NCBI GenBank assembly: GCA_039806955.1
Contig: JBDHQI010000006.1
Location: 62,001-126,000 of the forward strand
Direction: 5' to 3'
Length of the DNA: 64,000 nt
Origin: JADLHS01 sp039806955
GTDB lineage: Bacteria > Verrucomicrobiota > Verrucomicrobiia > Limisphaerales > JADLHS01
Shown here piece after piece: positions 48,471 through 57,986 of the stretch. The notes under the pieces were generated by a model. It was not told where the DNA came from. It was given only the letters and a program-made list of their open reading frames with translations, and made no database searches. Each line of letters begins with the position of its first letter. Position 1 is the stretch's first letter. Position numbers and translations under genes: made by a program.

Positions 48471-49748
48471 ATGAGTATTTTAGCCGAACTCGATTGGCGC
48501 GGCCTCGTCGCCGATTGCACGGATCGAGTACAATTGACGGAGAAGCTGACCCGGCCCATCACCCTGTACTGTGGTTTTGATCCAACCGCCGATTCGTTGC
48601 ACGTCGGGCATTTGGTACCGCTGCTGGCGTTGCGACGGTTCCAGCAATTGGGGCATCACCCCATCGCCGTGGCGGGCGGCGCGACTGGAAGCATTGGTGA
48701 TCCCAGTGGCAAATCCGTCGAACGCTCGCTGTTAAGTCCGGAGCGGATCAAAGCCAACGTGGAAGCGGTGCGTCCGCAACTGGCCCGCTTCCTGGATTTC
48801 GAAGCGCGTGAAAACCCGGCGAAGCTGGTGGATAATGCCGACTGGACGCGCGGAGTCAGTTATCTGGATTTCCTCCGCGATGTGGGCAAGCATTTTTCCG
48901 TCAATCAAATGGTGGCCAAGGAATCCGTACGCGCGCGCATGGCCGATCGGGACACGGGGATCAGCTACACCGAATTTAGTTACATGTTGCTCCAGGCGTT
49001 TGATTTTTACGTGCTGGCGCGGGATTACGGCTGCGAGTTGCAGATTGGTGGCAGCGACCAATGGGGCAACATCACCGCGGGAATTGATCTGATGCGCAAG
49101 AAGCTGGCGCGGCAGGGATACGGTTTGACCTTGCCGCTCATCACGAAATCTGACGGGACCAAGTTTGGTAAATCCGAAGGCGGCTCGATCTGGCTCGATG
49201 CCCGAAAGACGAGCGTTTACAAATTCTATCAGTTCTGGATTAACGCCGCGGACGCGGACGTGTTGTCATACCTGAAATTTTTTACCTTCCTGCCTGAAGT
49301 GGAAATTACCGCGCTGGCGGAACAACAGCACGCCAATCCCGGCGCGCGCGCCGCGCAAAAGGCCCTCGCCCAAGCCGTCACGGAAATGATCCACGGCGCG
49401 GCGGCAACTCAGGAGGCGATTCGCGCCAGTCAGATTTTATTTGGCGGCGATCTGGCCGGAGTGTCCGAGCGTCTGTTTCAAGACATCGTGGGCGAAGTGC
49501 CAACGCGAGAAATTGAGCGGACAAAATTGGCCGGTGACGGTCTGGCATTGGTGGAATTATTGGTGCTGGCAGGGCTGAGTGCTTCCAAAGGTCAGGCGCG
49601 CAAAGATGTCGAAGGCGGTGGCGTCAACCTCAACAACGTACGTGAAGCAAATATTAATTGCTTCGTTACCACGCGAGACCTGCTCTTTGACCGGCATTTG
49701 CTATTGCGTAAAGGCCGGAAAAATTATGTGGTGGTGACGGCGAAGTAA
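48471..49748 (+). CDS. tyrS: Tyrosyl-tRNA synthetase
   Basis: Class Ic aminoacyl-tRNA synthetase of 425 residues. It has the Rossmann-fold HIGH-type motif in PTADSLHVGHLVPLLALRR (about residue 43), the tyrosine-binding region QAFDFYVLARDYGCELQIGGSDQWGN, the KMSKS-type loop as KFGKS (TKSDGTKFGKSEGG) and a C-terminal S4-like RNA-binding domain (GGVNLNNVREAN). The ATG at 48471 matches the family's short N-terminus (MSILAELDWRGL); the TTG 12 codons upstream does not. Probably transcribed with hisD. Confidence 0.97.
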   Translation: MSILAELDWRGLVADCTDRVQLTEKLTRPITLYCGFDPTADSLHVGHLVPLLALRRFQQLGHHPIAVAGGATGSIGDPSGKSVERSLLSPERIKANVEAVRPQLARFLDFEARENPAKLVDNADWTRGVSYLDFLRDVGKHFSVNQMVAKESVRARMADRDTGISYTEFSYMLLQAFDFYVLARDYGCELQIGGSDQWGNITAGIDLMRKKLARQGYGLTLPLITKSDGTKFGKSEGGSIWLDARKTSVYKFYQFWINAADADVLSYLKFFTFLPEVEITALAEQQHANPGARAAQKALAQAVTEMIHGAAATQEAIRASQILFGGDLAGVSERLFQDIVGEVPTREIERTKLAGDGLALVELLVLAGLSASKGQARKDVEGGGVNLNNVREANINCFVTTRDLLFDRHLLLRKGRKNYVVVTAK

Positions 49749-49765
49749 CTTGTTCGCGCGATCCA

Positions 49766-49793
49766 ACAAAAATGCCCCGGCGCGAACCGGGGC
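49766..49793 (-). terminator. Rho-independent terminator of the malate dehydrogenase gene
   Basis: On the minus strand a GCCCCGG / CCGGGGC stem of 7 GC-rich pairs with a 6-base loop is followed by ATTTTTG. It lies 36 bp after the mdh stop and between convergent genes. On the plus strand there is no T-run after the stem, so it chiefly serves mdh. Confidence 0.75.
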
Positions 49794-49829
49794 AGAGTCG
49801 TTCCATGCGGACTGACCGCGGCTGGCGCG

Positions 49830-50825
49830 TTATTTGGGAATCAATTCGCTAACGAGGGCGCGCTCCTCTTTCAATTCGTTTTCCGTCTGCGCGATTTTGG
49901 CGCGACTAAACTCATTGAGTGGCAGATCGGGCACCAAGTTCCAGTCTTTGCCCGTGCTGCGAATCGGGTAGCTGAACATCAGACCCTTCTCGATGCCGTA
50001 GCTGCCATCGCTGCAAACCGCGACGCTGTGCCAGTCCGTTCCCGGGGTGGCGTTGACCAGGGAACGCACGGTATCAATGGCGGCGTTCGCGGCGCTGGCG
50101 GCGCTGGAAAGCCCACGCGCCTTGATAACCGCTGCGCCGCGCTGTTGCACGGTGGCAATGAAATCTTTTTCCAACCATTCCTTGTGTCCTATGATGTCCG
50201 GTACCGGTCGTGTGCCGATGCGCGCGTTGAAAAAATCCGGAAACATGGTCGAGCTGTGGTTGCCCCAGATGGCCAGATTGGTCACCGCCGTCGTGTCCAC
50301 ACTCGCTTTCCGGGCCAACTGCGCCTTGGCGCGGTTTTCATCCAGCCGGGTCATGGCGAAGAACCGGTTCGAGGGAATGCCTCGCGCGTTGTTCATGAGA
50401 ATCAGCGCGTTGGTGTTGCATGGATTGCCCACGACCAGCGCGCGCACGTCGGCTGCGGCATTCTTTTCCAACGCCCGTCCCTGACCCACGAAGATTTTGC
50501 CGTTGGCGCCGAGCAGGTCCTTCCGTTCCATGCCCGCCTTGCGCGGCGCCGCACCGACGAGGAGCGCCCAGTTGACATCTTTGAAACCCACGTTCAAATC
50601 GCCGGTGGCCACGATGCCTTTTAACAACGGAAACGCACAGTCCTCAATTTCCATCACTGTGCCGTTCAACTTTGCCAGGATTTCGGGAATATCCACCTCG
50701 ATGAGGTGCAGGATGATTGGTTGGTTTGGCCCGAAGAGATCGCCGGAAGCGATTCGGAACAACAATGAATAGGCGATTTGACCGGCCGCGCCAGTCACCG
50801 CAACACGAATGGGGATTTGGTTCAT
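49830..50825 (-). CDS. mdh: Malate dehydrogenase (type 2, MDH2/cytosolic-like)
   Basis: Reversible NAD-linked oxidation of malate to oxaloacetate in the TCA cycle. The 331 residues show the Rossmann motif VTGAAGQIAYSLLFRIASG, the acidic residue after strand 2 (HLIEVDI), WALLVGAAPRKAGMERKDLL, VGNPCNTNALI, the substrate arginine region MTRLDENRAKAQLA and the catalytic histidine in IWGNHSSTMFPDF. This set is that of the larger non-LDH-like MDH branch. It ends at a clear terminator. Upstream is a 285-bp gap with a small tandem repeat. Confidence 0.96.
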   Translation of the reverse strand: MNQIPIRVAVTGAAGQIAYSLLFRIASGDLFGPNQPIILHLIEVDIPEILAKLNGTVMEIEDCAFPLLKGIVATGDLNVGFKDVNWALLVGAAPRKAGMERKDLLGANGKIFVGQGRALEKNAAADVRALVVGNPCNTNALILMNNARGIPSNRFFAMTRLDENRAKAQLARKASVDTTAVTNLAIWGNHSSTMFPDFFNARIGTRPVPDIIGHKEWLEKDFIATVQQRGAAVIKARGLSSAASAANAAIDTVRSLVNATPGTDWHSVAVCSDGSYGIEKGLMFSYPIRSTGKDWNLVPDLPLNEFSRAKIAQTENELKEERALVSELIPK

Positions 50826-50974
50826 AAATTCAAAGACAACTTAAAGTTTTACCGTTCGCTCTCAGTATAAGGAAAGCTATCAAGCCTACGCAAGCGCGCA
50901 GACTTGTTTTCCCTGTGGGCAACCTTAAAACCGCGGCTATGGTTCAATCCAATGAAAGCCCATGGGAATGCGGA

Positions 50975-51001
50975 ATTCCCGAGATTCCCGAGATTCCCGA
51001 G
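50975..51001. repeat. 9-bp tandem repeat, three copies
   Basis: ATTCCCGAG occurs three times head to tail between mdh and the glycosidase gene. The unit is 9 bp, yet no real gene covers it. Copy number may vary between strains. The rest of the 285-bp gap 50826-51110 shows no gene. Confidence 0.8.
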
Positions 51002-51110
51002 ATCGGCAACCCATCGCCGCGTTTCGCAACTTTTGAACTGAGCTTGAACGTGCAACTGGGCGGGATCAATGGTGGTGGACAAAGCTGGCGCGGCGATTCG
51101 TTCGTACTGG

Positions 51111-52226
51111 TTACCGTTTCGCTTTTGTCACTGACTTGATGTAATCCGTTTCCTTTTGATCGTAGGGGGTGCCGTCCCGGCGCAGGATGTCGTGAAACCA
51201 CGGCCGGGGTTCGCTGGTGTAAGTTTTATCCCACGAGTCCCACGGATAAATCGTCTGCGTTTTGCCATCCACAAAACCCCAGCAATACGCGCCCACGTTT
51301 TGGGCTTGGAAATAACCCAGCACCGGATCAAACGTGCTGCCCTGACCGCGCGCCATGTATTCGGTGCAGAGCAGGGGACGGTTGTAGCGGCGCAGGTTTT
51401 GCACGCATTTCTGCGCGCCGGGGAGCGAATCGTAAGTGTGGAAACTAATGACGTCCGATTCCTCCACCTGCACCCACTCGGTGGCGGAGAGCCGGTTCGG
51501 GTCGCTCCAATTCCCGATCCACACGCCGGAAGTCAGCGGTTGCGTGGGTTTCATTTCGCGCGCCCAGGTAAAGGTTTTGCGCAGCAGTAGCGTGGCCATT
51601 TCCACCTTGTTGGAGAGCAGTTGACTGCGATATTGGGGCACGAGATTGTCCGGTTCATTGAATAAATCCCAAACTTGCACGCGTCGATCCTTGCGGAAGC
51701 GTTTGATGACTCCCTGCACGTAATCTTTCAATTCATCCTGTCGCGCCGGATCCTGCAGAATGTCCTGTCCCGGACTTTGCACCCAGCCGGAATTATGCAC
51801 GTGCGGTCGGGGCGCGCGTTGCGGTCCGGCGTGTGGATATGGATCCCACACACTGTCGAAGAGCACAAACATCACGCCGATCTGATGCCGGTGCGCCAGC
51901 GTCAGGAATTGATCCATGCGTTTGAGCAAACCGGCGCGGTCGTTTTTCCAGACCAGATCGTGTAGAAACACCCGCACGCTGGTGAAGCCCAGATCGTGCG
52001 CCCAGCGCAGTTCCCGATCAATGGTTTGCGGATCCCAGGTTTCGGCCTGCCACATTTCCAGTTGGTTGATGGCGGTGCTGGGCGTGAAATTGCAACCTAC
52101 CAGCCACGGTTGCCTGGCATACCAGGCATTTGCTTTCGCCTCGGACCACCGCGCCACTGGCGTGGCATTCGCGGGGAGAAAATTTTGACCGACAAACAGC
52201 GCCGCACAAATGATGACAATTCTCAT
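51111..52226 (-). CDS. Exported clan-A glycoside hydrolase (GH5/cellulase-like)
   Basis: A 371-residue TIM-barrel enzyme with signal peptide (MRIVIICAALFVGQNFLPAN). The N-terminal part has WLVGCNFTPSTAINQLEMWQ; the acid/base glutamate lies in VWDLFNEPDN and the nucleophile in LLCTEYMARG, with aromatic barrel segments such as YCWGFVDGKTQ. This pattern fits bacterial 1,4-beta-xylanase/endoglucanase-type GH5 relatives; the exact substrate is not predictable. The ATG at 52226 gives the signal peptide, and the open frame upstream lacks one. It is divergent from the sialate O-acetylesterase gene, hinting at joint control of two glycan-acting enzymes. Confidence 0.87.
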   Translation of the reverse strand: MRIVIICAALFVGQNFLPANATPVARWSEAKANAWYARQPWLVGCNFTPSTAINQLEMWQAETWDPQTIDRELRWAHDLGFTSVRVFLHDLVWKNDRAGLLKRMDQFLTLAHRHQIGVMFVLFDSVWDPYPHAGPQRAPRPHVHNSGWVQSPGQDILQDPARQDELKDYVQGVIKRFRKDRRVQVWDLFNEPDNLVPQYRSQLLSNKVEMATLLLRKTFTWAREMKPTQPLTSGVWIGNWSDPNRLSATEWVQVEESDVISFHTYDSLPGAQKCVQNLRRYNRPLLCTEYMARGQGSTFDPVLGYFQAQNVGAYCWGFVDGKTQTIYPWDSWDKTYTSEPRPWFHDILRRDGTPYDQKETDYIKSVTKAKR

Positions 52227-52461
52227 AAGAACGTCGGAGAGCGTAGAAAACCGGGAGTAATTTGTCAGTCTCTCTTTTGAAGACTTGCGAGTGTGTTTGC
52301 GAGCCAGGGGCCGCATCGTAAACGGAAGCACTGCGTAGCGGGATGGCGGGTAACGGACCGTGGAGTTGCCCGGTTTGACTGCGATAAACAGAAGGCAAAT
52401 AGAGTGCTTTTCATCGCGGAACGCATTGCGTTAGAATCCACCCGGGCCGGATTTATCACTT

Positions 52462-54675
52462 ATGAAAAGACATTCAAAATTTTCCCTTTGGCGGCGGTGC
52501 TTTTCCTGGTTGGGCTTGCTGGCTGGATTAAGTTTTTCGGCGTCCGCCGCAGTGCGGCTGCCGAATGTTTTCAGCGACCACATGGTGTTGCAGCGGGGTC
52601 AACCGATCAATGTCTGGGGCTGGGCCGCTCCCGGCGAATCCGTATCCGTCCAACTCGACGGGCAGGTGGTGAAAGCGACGGCCAATGCGCAGGGTGAATG
52701 GAAGGTCGCGCTGCCCGCGAGGTCGGCGGGCGGTCCGTTCAAACTGGTGGTGCAGGGGAGCGACCAGATTGAATTGGATGACGTGTTGGTGGGGGAAGTC
52801 TGGCTTTGCTCGGGGCAATCCAACATGGAAATGGGCATCGCCATGTGCGAGGGCGCGGACGCGGCCGTCGCGGCGGCGAATCTGCCGCGACTGCGCTTGC
52901 TGATGGTGCCGAATCGCTGGACGCCGCTGCCGCAAACCAACATTGACGCGGCCTGGAAGGTTTGCACGCCAGAGACGATCAAGGAAGGCGGTTGGGGTGG
53001 ATTTTCTGCTGCCGCATTTTATTTCGGGCGCAAACTGCAGGAGGAACTGCAGGTGCCGATTGGATTGATTGATTCAACCTGGGGTGGCACGCGCATTGAA
53101 TCGTGGACGCCGCCGGAAGGTTTCGCCGCCGTGCCCGCGTTGCGCGAGGACTACGGCAAAGTGTTGCTGGCTGATCCAACCAGCGTTGAACACGAACGCC
53201 AACTGAAAGACTTTTTGCAAACCACCGAGCGCTGGGTGACAGATGCGCGTGGAGCGTTGGCACAACGCAGCATCGGTCCGACCATGCCGACGTTTCCCGC
53301 GGAGCTGTTGCCGCCGCATGATCTGCAACAGGCGACCGCGTTGTTTAACGGAATGATTGCTCCGATCTGTCCGTTCACCATTGCGGGAGTGATCTGGTAT
53401 CAGGGCGAGAGCAATTTGAGCGAGGGCATGAAATACGCCGATCGGATGCGCGCGTTGATCCGTGGGTGGCGGCAGATTTGGGGCGTGGGCGAGTTTCCCT
53501 TCAACTTTGTGCAAATCGCCCCGTTCAATTACAGCGGGCGTCCCGAAGTGGAAGCGGAATTGTGGGAGGCGCAAAGTGCCTCAACTTCCGAACCGAACAC
53601 CGGCATGGCGGTTATTAACGACATTGGTAATCTGCGCGATATTCATCCCACGGATAAAACGACCGTCGGCGAACGGCTCGCCCGGATCGCGCTGGCCAGA
53701 ACCTACGGTCAATCAAAGCTTGAATATTCCGGTCCAGTCTTTCGCGCGCTCAAGTTGGAAGGAAATCGGTTGCGGGTGACGTTTGATCATGCCGTCGGCT
53801 TGACCAGCCGCGACGGACAGCCGCTGACGTGGTTTGAAGTGATTGATGCTGACCAGGGCGGCTTCGTCAAGGCGGACGCCAAGATTGAGGGGGATTCAGT
53901 GGTGTTAACCGCCGCCGCCGCACCGCATCCAGTAGCCATGCGTTTTGCCTGGAGCATGCTGGCCGAACCGAATTTGATGAACGGCGCGGGCCTGCCAGCG
54001 AGCGCGTTTCGCGCGGGCAACGCGCCGGATCGCGACGCGTTGGAAATGTATGTTCCCGAAGCCAAGGATTACCAGCTCGTGTATGACCTCGACCTTAACA
54101 AGCTCGGCCGCCAGATCAACTACACTGTGGATCGGAGCGATTCGATCAAGAAACCTTTCGATCGCATCGCCTATTTCCTGGAGCTTCAGCCTCAAAATGG
54201 TCGTTCCGAATACGTTTACGTTTCTGTGAAAGCCTTCACGGGCGACTTGAAAAAGATTGGCGTGCCCACCGCATCCAGCGGCGCACGGTTGCAACAGAAC
54301 GTCGAGGATATGAATGTTGTTTCCGACGTGAAACGCGTCACCACGGGCGTTGGTCTCACGGGTGGCAACATCGAGTTCTGGTCGAGCAACTACGGTCAGA
54401 ATAATTCGGCCAGCGTGCCGGGCGCGTCATCGCAAACGTACGACTTCGGCGATGAACCGGCAGGAGAACCCGATGGTTACGGCAGCATGCAGATTCACAA
54501 TCACGACAAGCGCCAGACTCTCTTCGCGGTTAACAACTGGAACGCCGGTGAAGCCGCCGATATCGGTATCGGCAATCAAGAAGGTAGTGGCAATCCTGAT
54601 TGGACGTTTGCCCGCAACGCGCAGAATTACACCACCAAACGGCTGCGAGTGCTGGTGCGCTTGAGGGGGAATTGA
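52462..54675 (+). CDS. Sialate O-acetylesterase-like SGNH esterase with extra C-terminal domain
   Basis: A 737-residue exported enzyme removing O-acetyl groups from sialic acids or other acylated sugars. A signal peptide (about 1-29) precedes the family start VRLPNVFSDHMVLQRGQPI. Block I with the catalytic serine is GEVWLCSGQSNMEMG (about S120), another conserved block is GVIWYQGESN, and the D/H block is near IHPTDKTTVGERLA. The typical esterase ends near residue 540; the remaining ~200 residues (about DLDLNKLGRQINYTV ... YTTKRLRVLVRLRGN) form a separate beta-rich domain that I do not recognise. Divergent from the clan-A glycosidase, with a 235-bp shared gap. Confidence 0.9.
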   Translation: MKRHSKFSLWRRCFSWLGLLAGLSFSASAAVRLPNVFSDHMVLQRGQPINVWGWAAPGESVSVQLDGQVVKATANAQGEWKVALPARSAGGPFKLVVQGSDQIELDDVLVGEVWLCSGQSNMEMGIAMCEGADAAVAAANLPRLRLLMVPNRWTPLPQTNIDAAWKVCTPETIKEGGWGGFSAAAFYFGRKLQEELQVPIGLIDSTWGGTRIESWTPPEGFAAVPALREDYGKVLLADPTSVEHERQLKDFLQTTERWVTDARGALAQRSIGPTMPTFPAELLPPHDLQQATALFNGMIAPICPFTIAGVIWYQGESNLSEGMKYADRMRALIRGWRQIWGVGEFPFNFVQIAPFNYSGRPEVEAELWEAQSASTSEPNTGMAVINDIGNLRDIHPTDKTTVGERLARIALARTYGQSKLEYSGPVFRALKLEGNRLRVTFDHAVGLTSRDGQPLTWFEVIDADQGGFVKADAKIEGDSVVLTAAAAPHPVAMRFAWSMLAEPNLMNGAGLPASAFRAGNAPDRDALEMYVPEAKDYQLVYDLDLNKLGRQINYTVDRSDSIKKPFDRIAYFLELQPQNGRSEYVYVSVKAFTGDLKKIGVPTASSGARLQQNVEDMNVVSDVKRVTTGVGLTGGNIEFWSSNYGQNNSASVPGASSQTYDFGDEPAGEPDGYGSMQIHNHDKRQTLFAVNNWNAGEAADIGIGNQEGSGNPDWTFARNAQNYTTKRLRVLVRLRGN

Positions 54676-54701
54676 TTCGGGCTGCGGCGCTTGCCGGCTG
54701 A

Positions 54702-57700
54702 TTAGTTCGGACCGGACTTGGCGTTTTTCAAGAACGCAATGAGATCCGCCAGTTCCTGTTCGGATAATTGTTGTTCCAACCCGGATGGCATCACGCTCAC
54801 GCGACCGGGCCGCATCTCTTCAATGTCGGCACGGGGGATCCGCGCTTCCGTGGTTGCGCCCGTCGCCAGAATCACTTCGTCCGCGGCGTCCTTGCGCAAG
54901 ATGCCGCTGAACAGGTCGTCGGTCTTGGTCGTTACGATCAACGGTTCGTAGCTGCGCACGAAACTGGCGCTGGGATAGATAATCGCCTCAAGCAAATCAC
55001 GTTTGGTGCGCGTTGGGCCAATGGCCGTCAAATCCGGACCGACGCTACCGCCGAGATAGCCCATGCGATGACAGGTCACGCAGGCAACTTTCGGATTGTT
55101 GAACACGAGCTGACCGCGCCGCACGTCGCCCTCCGGCAGGGAGGTCAGCAAAGATTCCAAGTGATTTTTTTGCTGCTCCGCATCCGCATCCAGGAGCGTC
55201 AACAACGCGTCGGCTTGTTGTTGCACGGAAGTCGGGTACTTCGCCGCCACCGTTTTGAGAACTTCGGGTTGTACTCCCGTGAGTCCGGGCGATTCCTTGA
55301 GCGCCGCCATCAAGCGCAAACCAATCGCCGCCTCGGGCTGCTGCGCAAAAAGCGGAAGCAGCCGCGCTACTTCCATCGGTCCGGAAGTTTTCAGCGTGTC
55401 GGCGAGCGCTTGTAGTTGCGCGGGATTCAACCTGGCCGCGAGCAACACGCCAGTGGCGGCGGAACGGACGGCGACCGGCTGGCTGGGGGCAAGGTTGGCG
55501 ATCAGGAACGGGAACAAATCGGATTCCACCGCAGCGAGGCCTCGCGGCAAGGCCGCAAGGGCATCCAAACGCTCATTTGCCGCGCGCGTTGCGTCCTGTG
55601 CGATTCGCATCAGTTCCTTGGTAAAAGTCGGCGCGTTGTTTTTAGCGCGACTCAAGGCGTTGGCGGCGGCGATCGCCGTGTGAGTCAACGCGGTGTTGGG
55701 TTGAACGAGCGCCGCGCGCACCGCGTCAGCCCAGCCGGCGGGCGGTTCTTTCAATCCGGGTTGCGCCATTAAATGCAACAACATGGCGGCGGTGGCCGGG
55801 TTGGCGTTCTGCGTTTGCCACGATCGAGTCAACACCGCTTGCACCGCTTCGCTGCCGATGAATTGAGTCAGCTGCTGTTCCAACTCTGCGCGCTCGTTTT
55901 CAGTCAGACTGCTGGTGGCGATGCGTTCGCGGAAAAAGTCGGCCAGGGCATTGCCCCAATCGGGATGATGCCCGGCCACCCATGCCGCTGTTTGACGCAA
56001 CTCCGCTTCGGCGCGGCTGAGGAACGGCAACACGTCGGCTGGCTGCAAGTCACCGGCGGGCATTTGATCCAGCGCGATCAGCGCGATGCGTTGCTGGTGG
56101 GCGGCTTTCAAACCAGCGCGCGTGAGCGCCGGCGCGTTCAACTCAATCAACGCATAAATGATGGAGTGTTCGAGAAACCGATCGGACTGAAGACCGGAAG
56201 CCATTTTCAACAGATGTGGAACGGCAAATGTCGGATTTCCCAGACGCCCCAGCGTCTCTGCGGCCTGTCGCTGCAGCACCGGATTGCGACTGTTCAAGAC
56301 GCGCTCCCAGGCTGCGTTCCCGGCGGGCGTCGTTTGGATCGCCGCCGTCTCACGCCAGACGCCGATGGAGTCGAGCATCACTTTGAGGAGTTCATCGGAC
56401 GATAACCCGGGCGTCGTTTGGTGTTCAATGAACGCGGTATTGATGGCGCGGCGGGCGGCGGGCGCTTCAATCCGCGTTAACGTCCAGATGATGTTACGCG
56501 CCAGCGCCGTATCTGTGGTGTGGTTCAGAACGGTTTGCAGGGCATTCACCGATTCCGCGCCACGTTGGGCCAGCATTTGCGTGGCGCGTTCCACCACGGC
56601 GGGCTGGTCGGAAGTCAGGCGCTCGATCAGTGCCGATGTTGTTGCTCCGTTCCAAACCAGCTTCGCGCCGCGCGGGTCCGCAGGCCGGGGTGCGCCTTTA
56701 CGTCGGATGCGATAAATCGTGCCCAACACATCCGGCTTGGCCAGTTGCGACGTGGGACAACAGAGTTTGTACCAGGCGCCCGTATCGAGTACGAGCAGGC
56801 TGCCGTCAGCCGCTTCGATGACATCGGTCGGGTGAAAATCGGGATTGTCCGAGACGAGGAAATCACTATCCACCGTTTTGAAGGTCGCCCCGTCGGGAAC
56901 GAGCACGTGCCGCGAGACTTTGTGCAGGTTGAACTGACAGCAAAACACGTTGCCCCGGTATTCGTCGCCGAGGTGGGTGGATTTGTAAACGATGACTGAG
57001 CAGGGGGCGGCCGGCCCCATGTGCGTGAGCACCGGCATCAATTCGCCCGTGCGCGGGTGGCCATCCAACACGTCGTGTAATTTGCCCCAGACTCCGCCGT
57101 AAACGGCGTGGATCATTCCGTCGCGATGGCCCGGTTCGTTCGGGGCAAAAAAAGTGCCACACAAAATTCGCTCGCCGCTGGTGGTCCAGGCCAGCCACAC
57201 CGGATTGTCATTGCCGGCGGTGATCACCGGCTCAAACCGACTGTGATCCGCTCGCGCGCGGAAGAGGTGCGGCGCGCGACTGGTCCACGGCTGGCCGTTG
57301 ATCTCGTAGGTTTGTTCGGCGAACGCACCTTTACACCAGTACAGCCAGCCATCCGGCCCGAGAAACGGGCCGTGCAGATCGTTGGCGCAACCAGTGAGCG
57401 TCTGGCCATCATGCCAGATCTCGCGCCGATCCGCGACGCCATCTCCATCCGTATCGGTGAACTTCCACAGGTGCGGCGGCGCGGATACATAAACCGAGCC
57501 GTTGTAATAAAGACAGCCTTCAGGGAACATGACCTTGTCCGCATAAACGACGGATTGATCGAATTTACCGTCGCCGTCAGTGTCTTCCAGGCGCACGATG
57601 CGATGCGTCGGGTCATTGGTTTGTTGGGCGGGAGTGAGGTTTGATCCCGAGGAATCGGTGACGTAAAGGCGGCCCCGTTCGTCGAATGAACCGGACACCG

Positions 57701-57854
57701 GGCGCGGCACCAGCTCCGTTCCCGCGACCACCTCCACCTCGAACCCGTCTGGCACGATCAGCGTCTGCGTGGCGAACTTGAATTCGGCCGCGGGCGCGAA
57801 GTTGAGAAAAGCGATGAGGAGGAGTTCTGTTAGACAATAAGTGCGCTTTTTCAT
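54702..57854 (-). CDS. PVC-type propeller-HEAT-cytochrome c protein (putative membrane-bound dehydrogenase)
   Basis: A 1050-residue exported protein with the domain order characteristic of Planctomycetes/Verrucomicrobia. After a signal peptide comes a sorbosone-dehydrogenase-like six-bladed propeller (about 25-390: FVPDGFEVEVVAG-type start, GSFDERGRLYVTDSSGSN, DTDGDGKFDQSVVYADK). HEAT-like helical repeats span about 400-880, followed by a cytochrome c domain with haem motif CVTCH (about residue 924; NPKVACVTCHRMGYLGGSVGPDL). The propeller alone matches PQQ-like or sugar dehydrogenases. Probably periplasmic electron transfer linked to sugar oxidation; the substrate is unknown. The ATG at 57854 provides the signal peptide. 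Confidence 0.9.
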   Translation of the reverse strand: MKKRTYCLTELLLIAFLNFAPAAEFKFATQTLIVPDGFEVEVVAGTELVPRPVSGSFDERGRLYVTDSSGSNLTPAQQTNDPTHRIVRLEDTDGDGKFDQSVVYADKVMFPEGCLYYNGSVYVSAPPHLWKFTDTDGDGVADRREIWHDGQTLTGCANDLHGPFLGPDGWLYWCKGAFAEQTYEINGQPWTSRAPHLFRARADHSRFEPVITAGNDNPVWLAWTTSGERILCGTFFAPNEPGHRDGMIHAVYGGVWGKLHDVLDGHPRTGELMPVLTHMGPAAPCSVIVYKSTHLGDEYRGNVFCCQFNLHKVSRHVLVPDGATFKTVDSDFLVSDNPDFHPTDVIEAADGSLLVLDTGAWYKLCCPTSQLAKPDVLGTIYRIRRKGAPRPADPRGAKLVWNGATTSALIERLTSDQPAVVERATQMLAQRGAESVNALQTVLNHTTDTALARNIIWTLTRIEAPAARRAINTAFIEHQTTPGLSSDELLKVMLDSIGVWRETAAIQTTPAGNAAWERVLNSRNPVLQRQAAETLGRLGNPTFAVPHLLKMASGLQSDRFLEHSIIYALIELNAPALTRAGLKAAHQQRIALIALDQMPAGDLQPADVLPFLSRAEAELRQTAAWVAGHHPDWGNALADFFRERIATSSLTENERAELEQQLTQFIGSEAVQAVLTRSWQTQNANPATAAMLLHLMAQPGLKEPPAGWADAVRAALVQPNTALTHTAIAAANALSRAKNNAPTFTKELMRIAQDATRAANERLDALAALPRGLAAVESDLFPFLIANLAPSQPVAVRSAATGVLLAARLNPAQLQALADTLKTSGPMEVARLLPLFAQQPEAAIGLRLMAALKESPGLTGVQPEVLKTVAAKYPTSVQQQADALLTLLDADAEQQKNHLESLLTSLPEGDVRRGQLVFNNPKVACVTCHRMGYLGGSVGPDLTAIGPTRTKRDLLEAIIYPSASFVRSYEPLIVTTKTDDLFSGILRKDAADEVILATGATTEARIPRADIEEMRPGRVSVMPSGLEQQLSEQELADLIAFLKNAKSGPN

Positions 57855-57986
57855 GGAGCGAATGACCACGAGTAAAACCCAGCCGCGCCAATTTGCAAGC
57901 GAGGATTCTCGGATTCTCGGCGTGGCGATTCGCGATCCGTGATTCTTTTCTTTCTGCATCCGCGCGTTTCCGTTTAATTTGAATCC

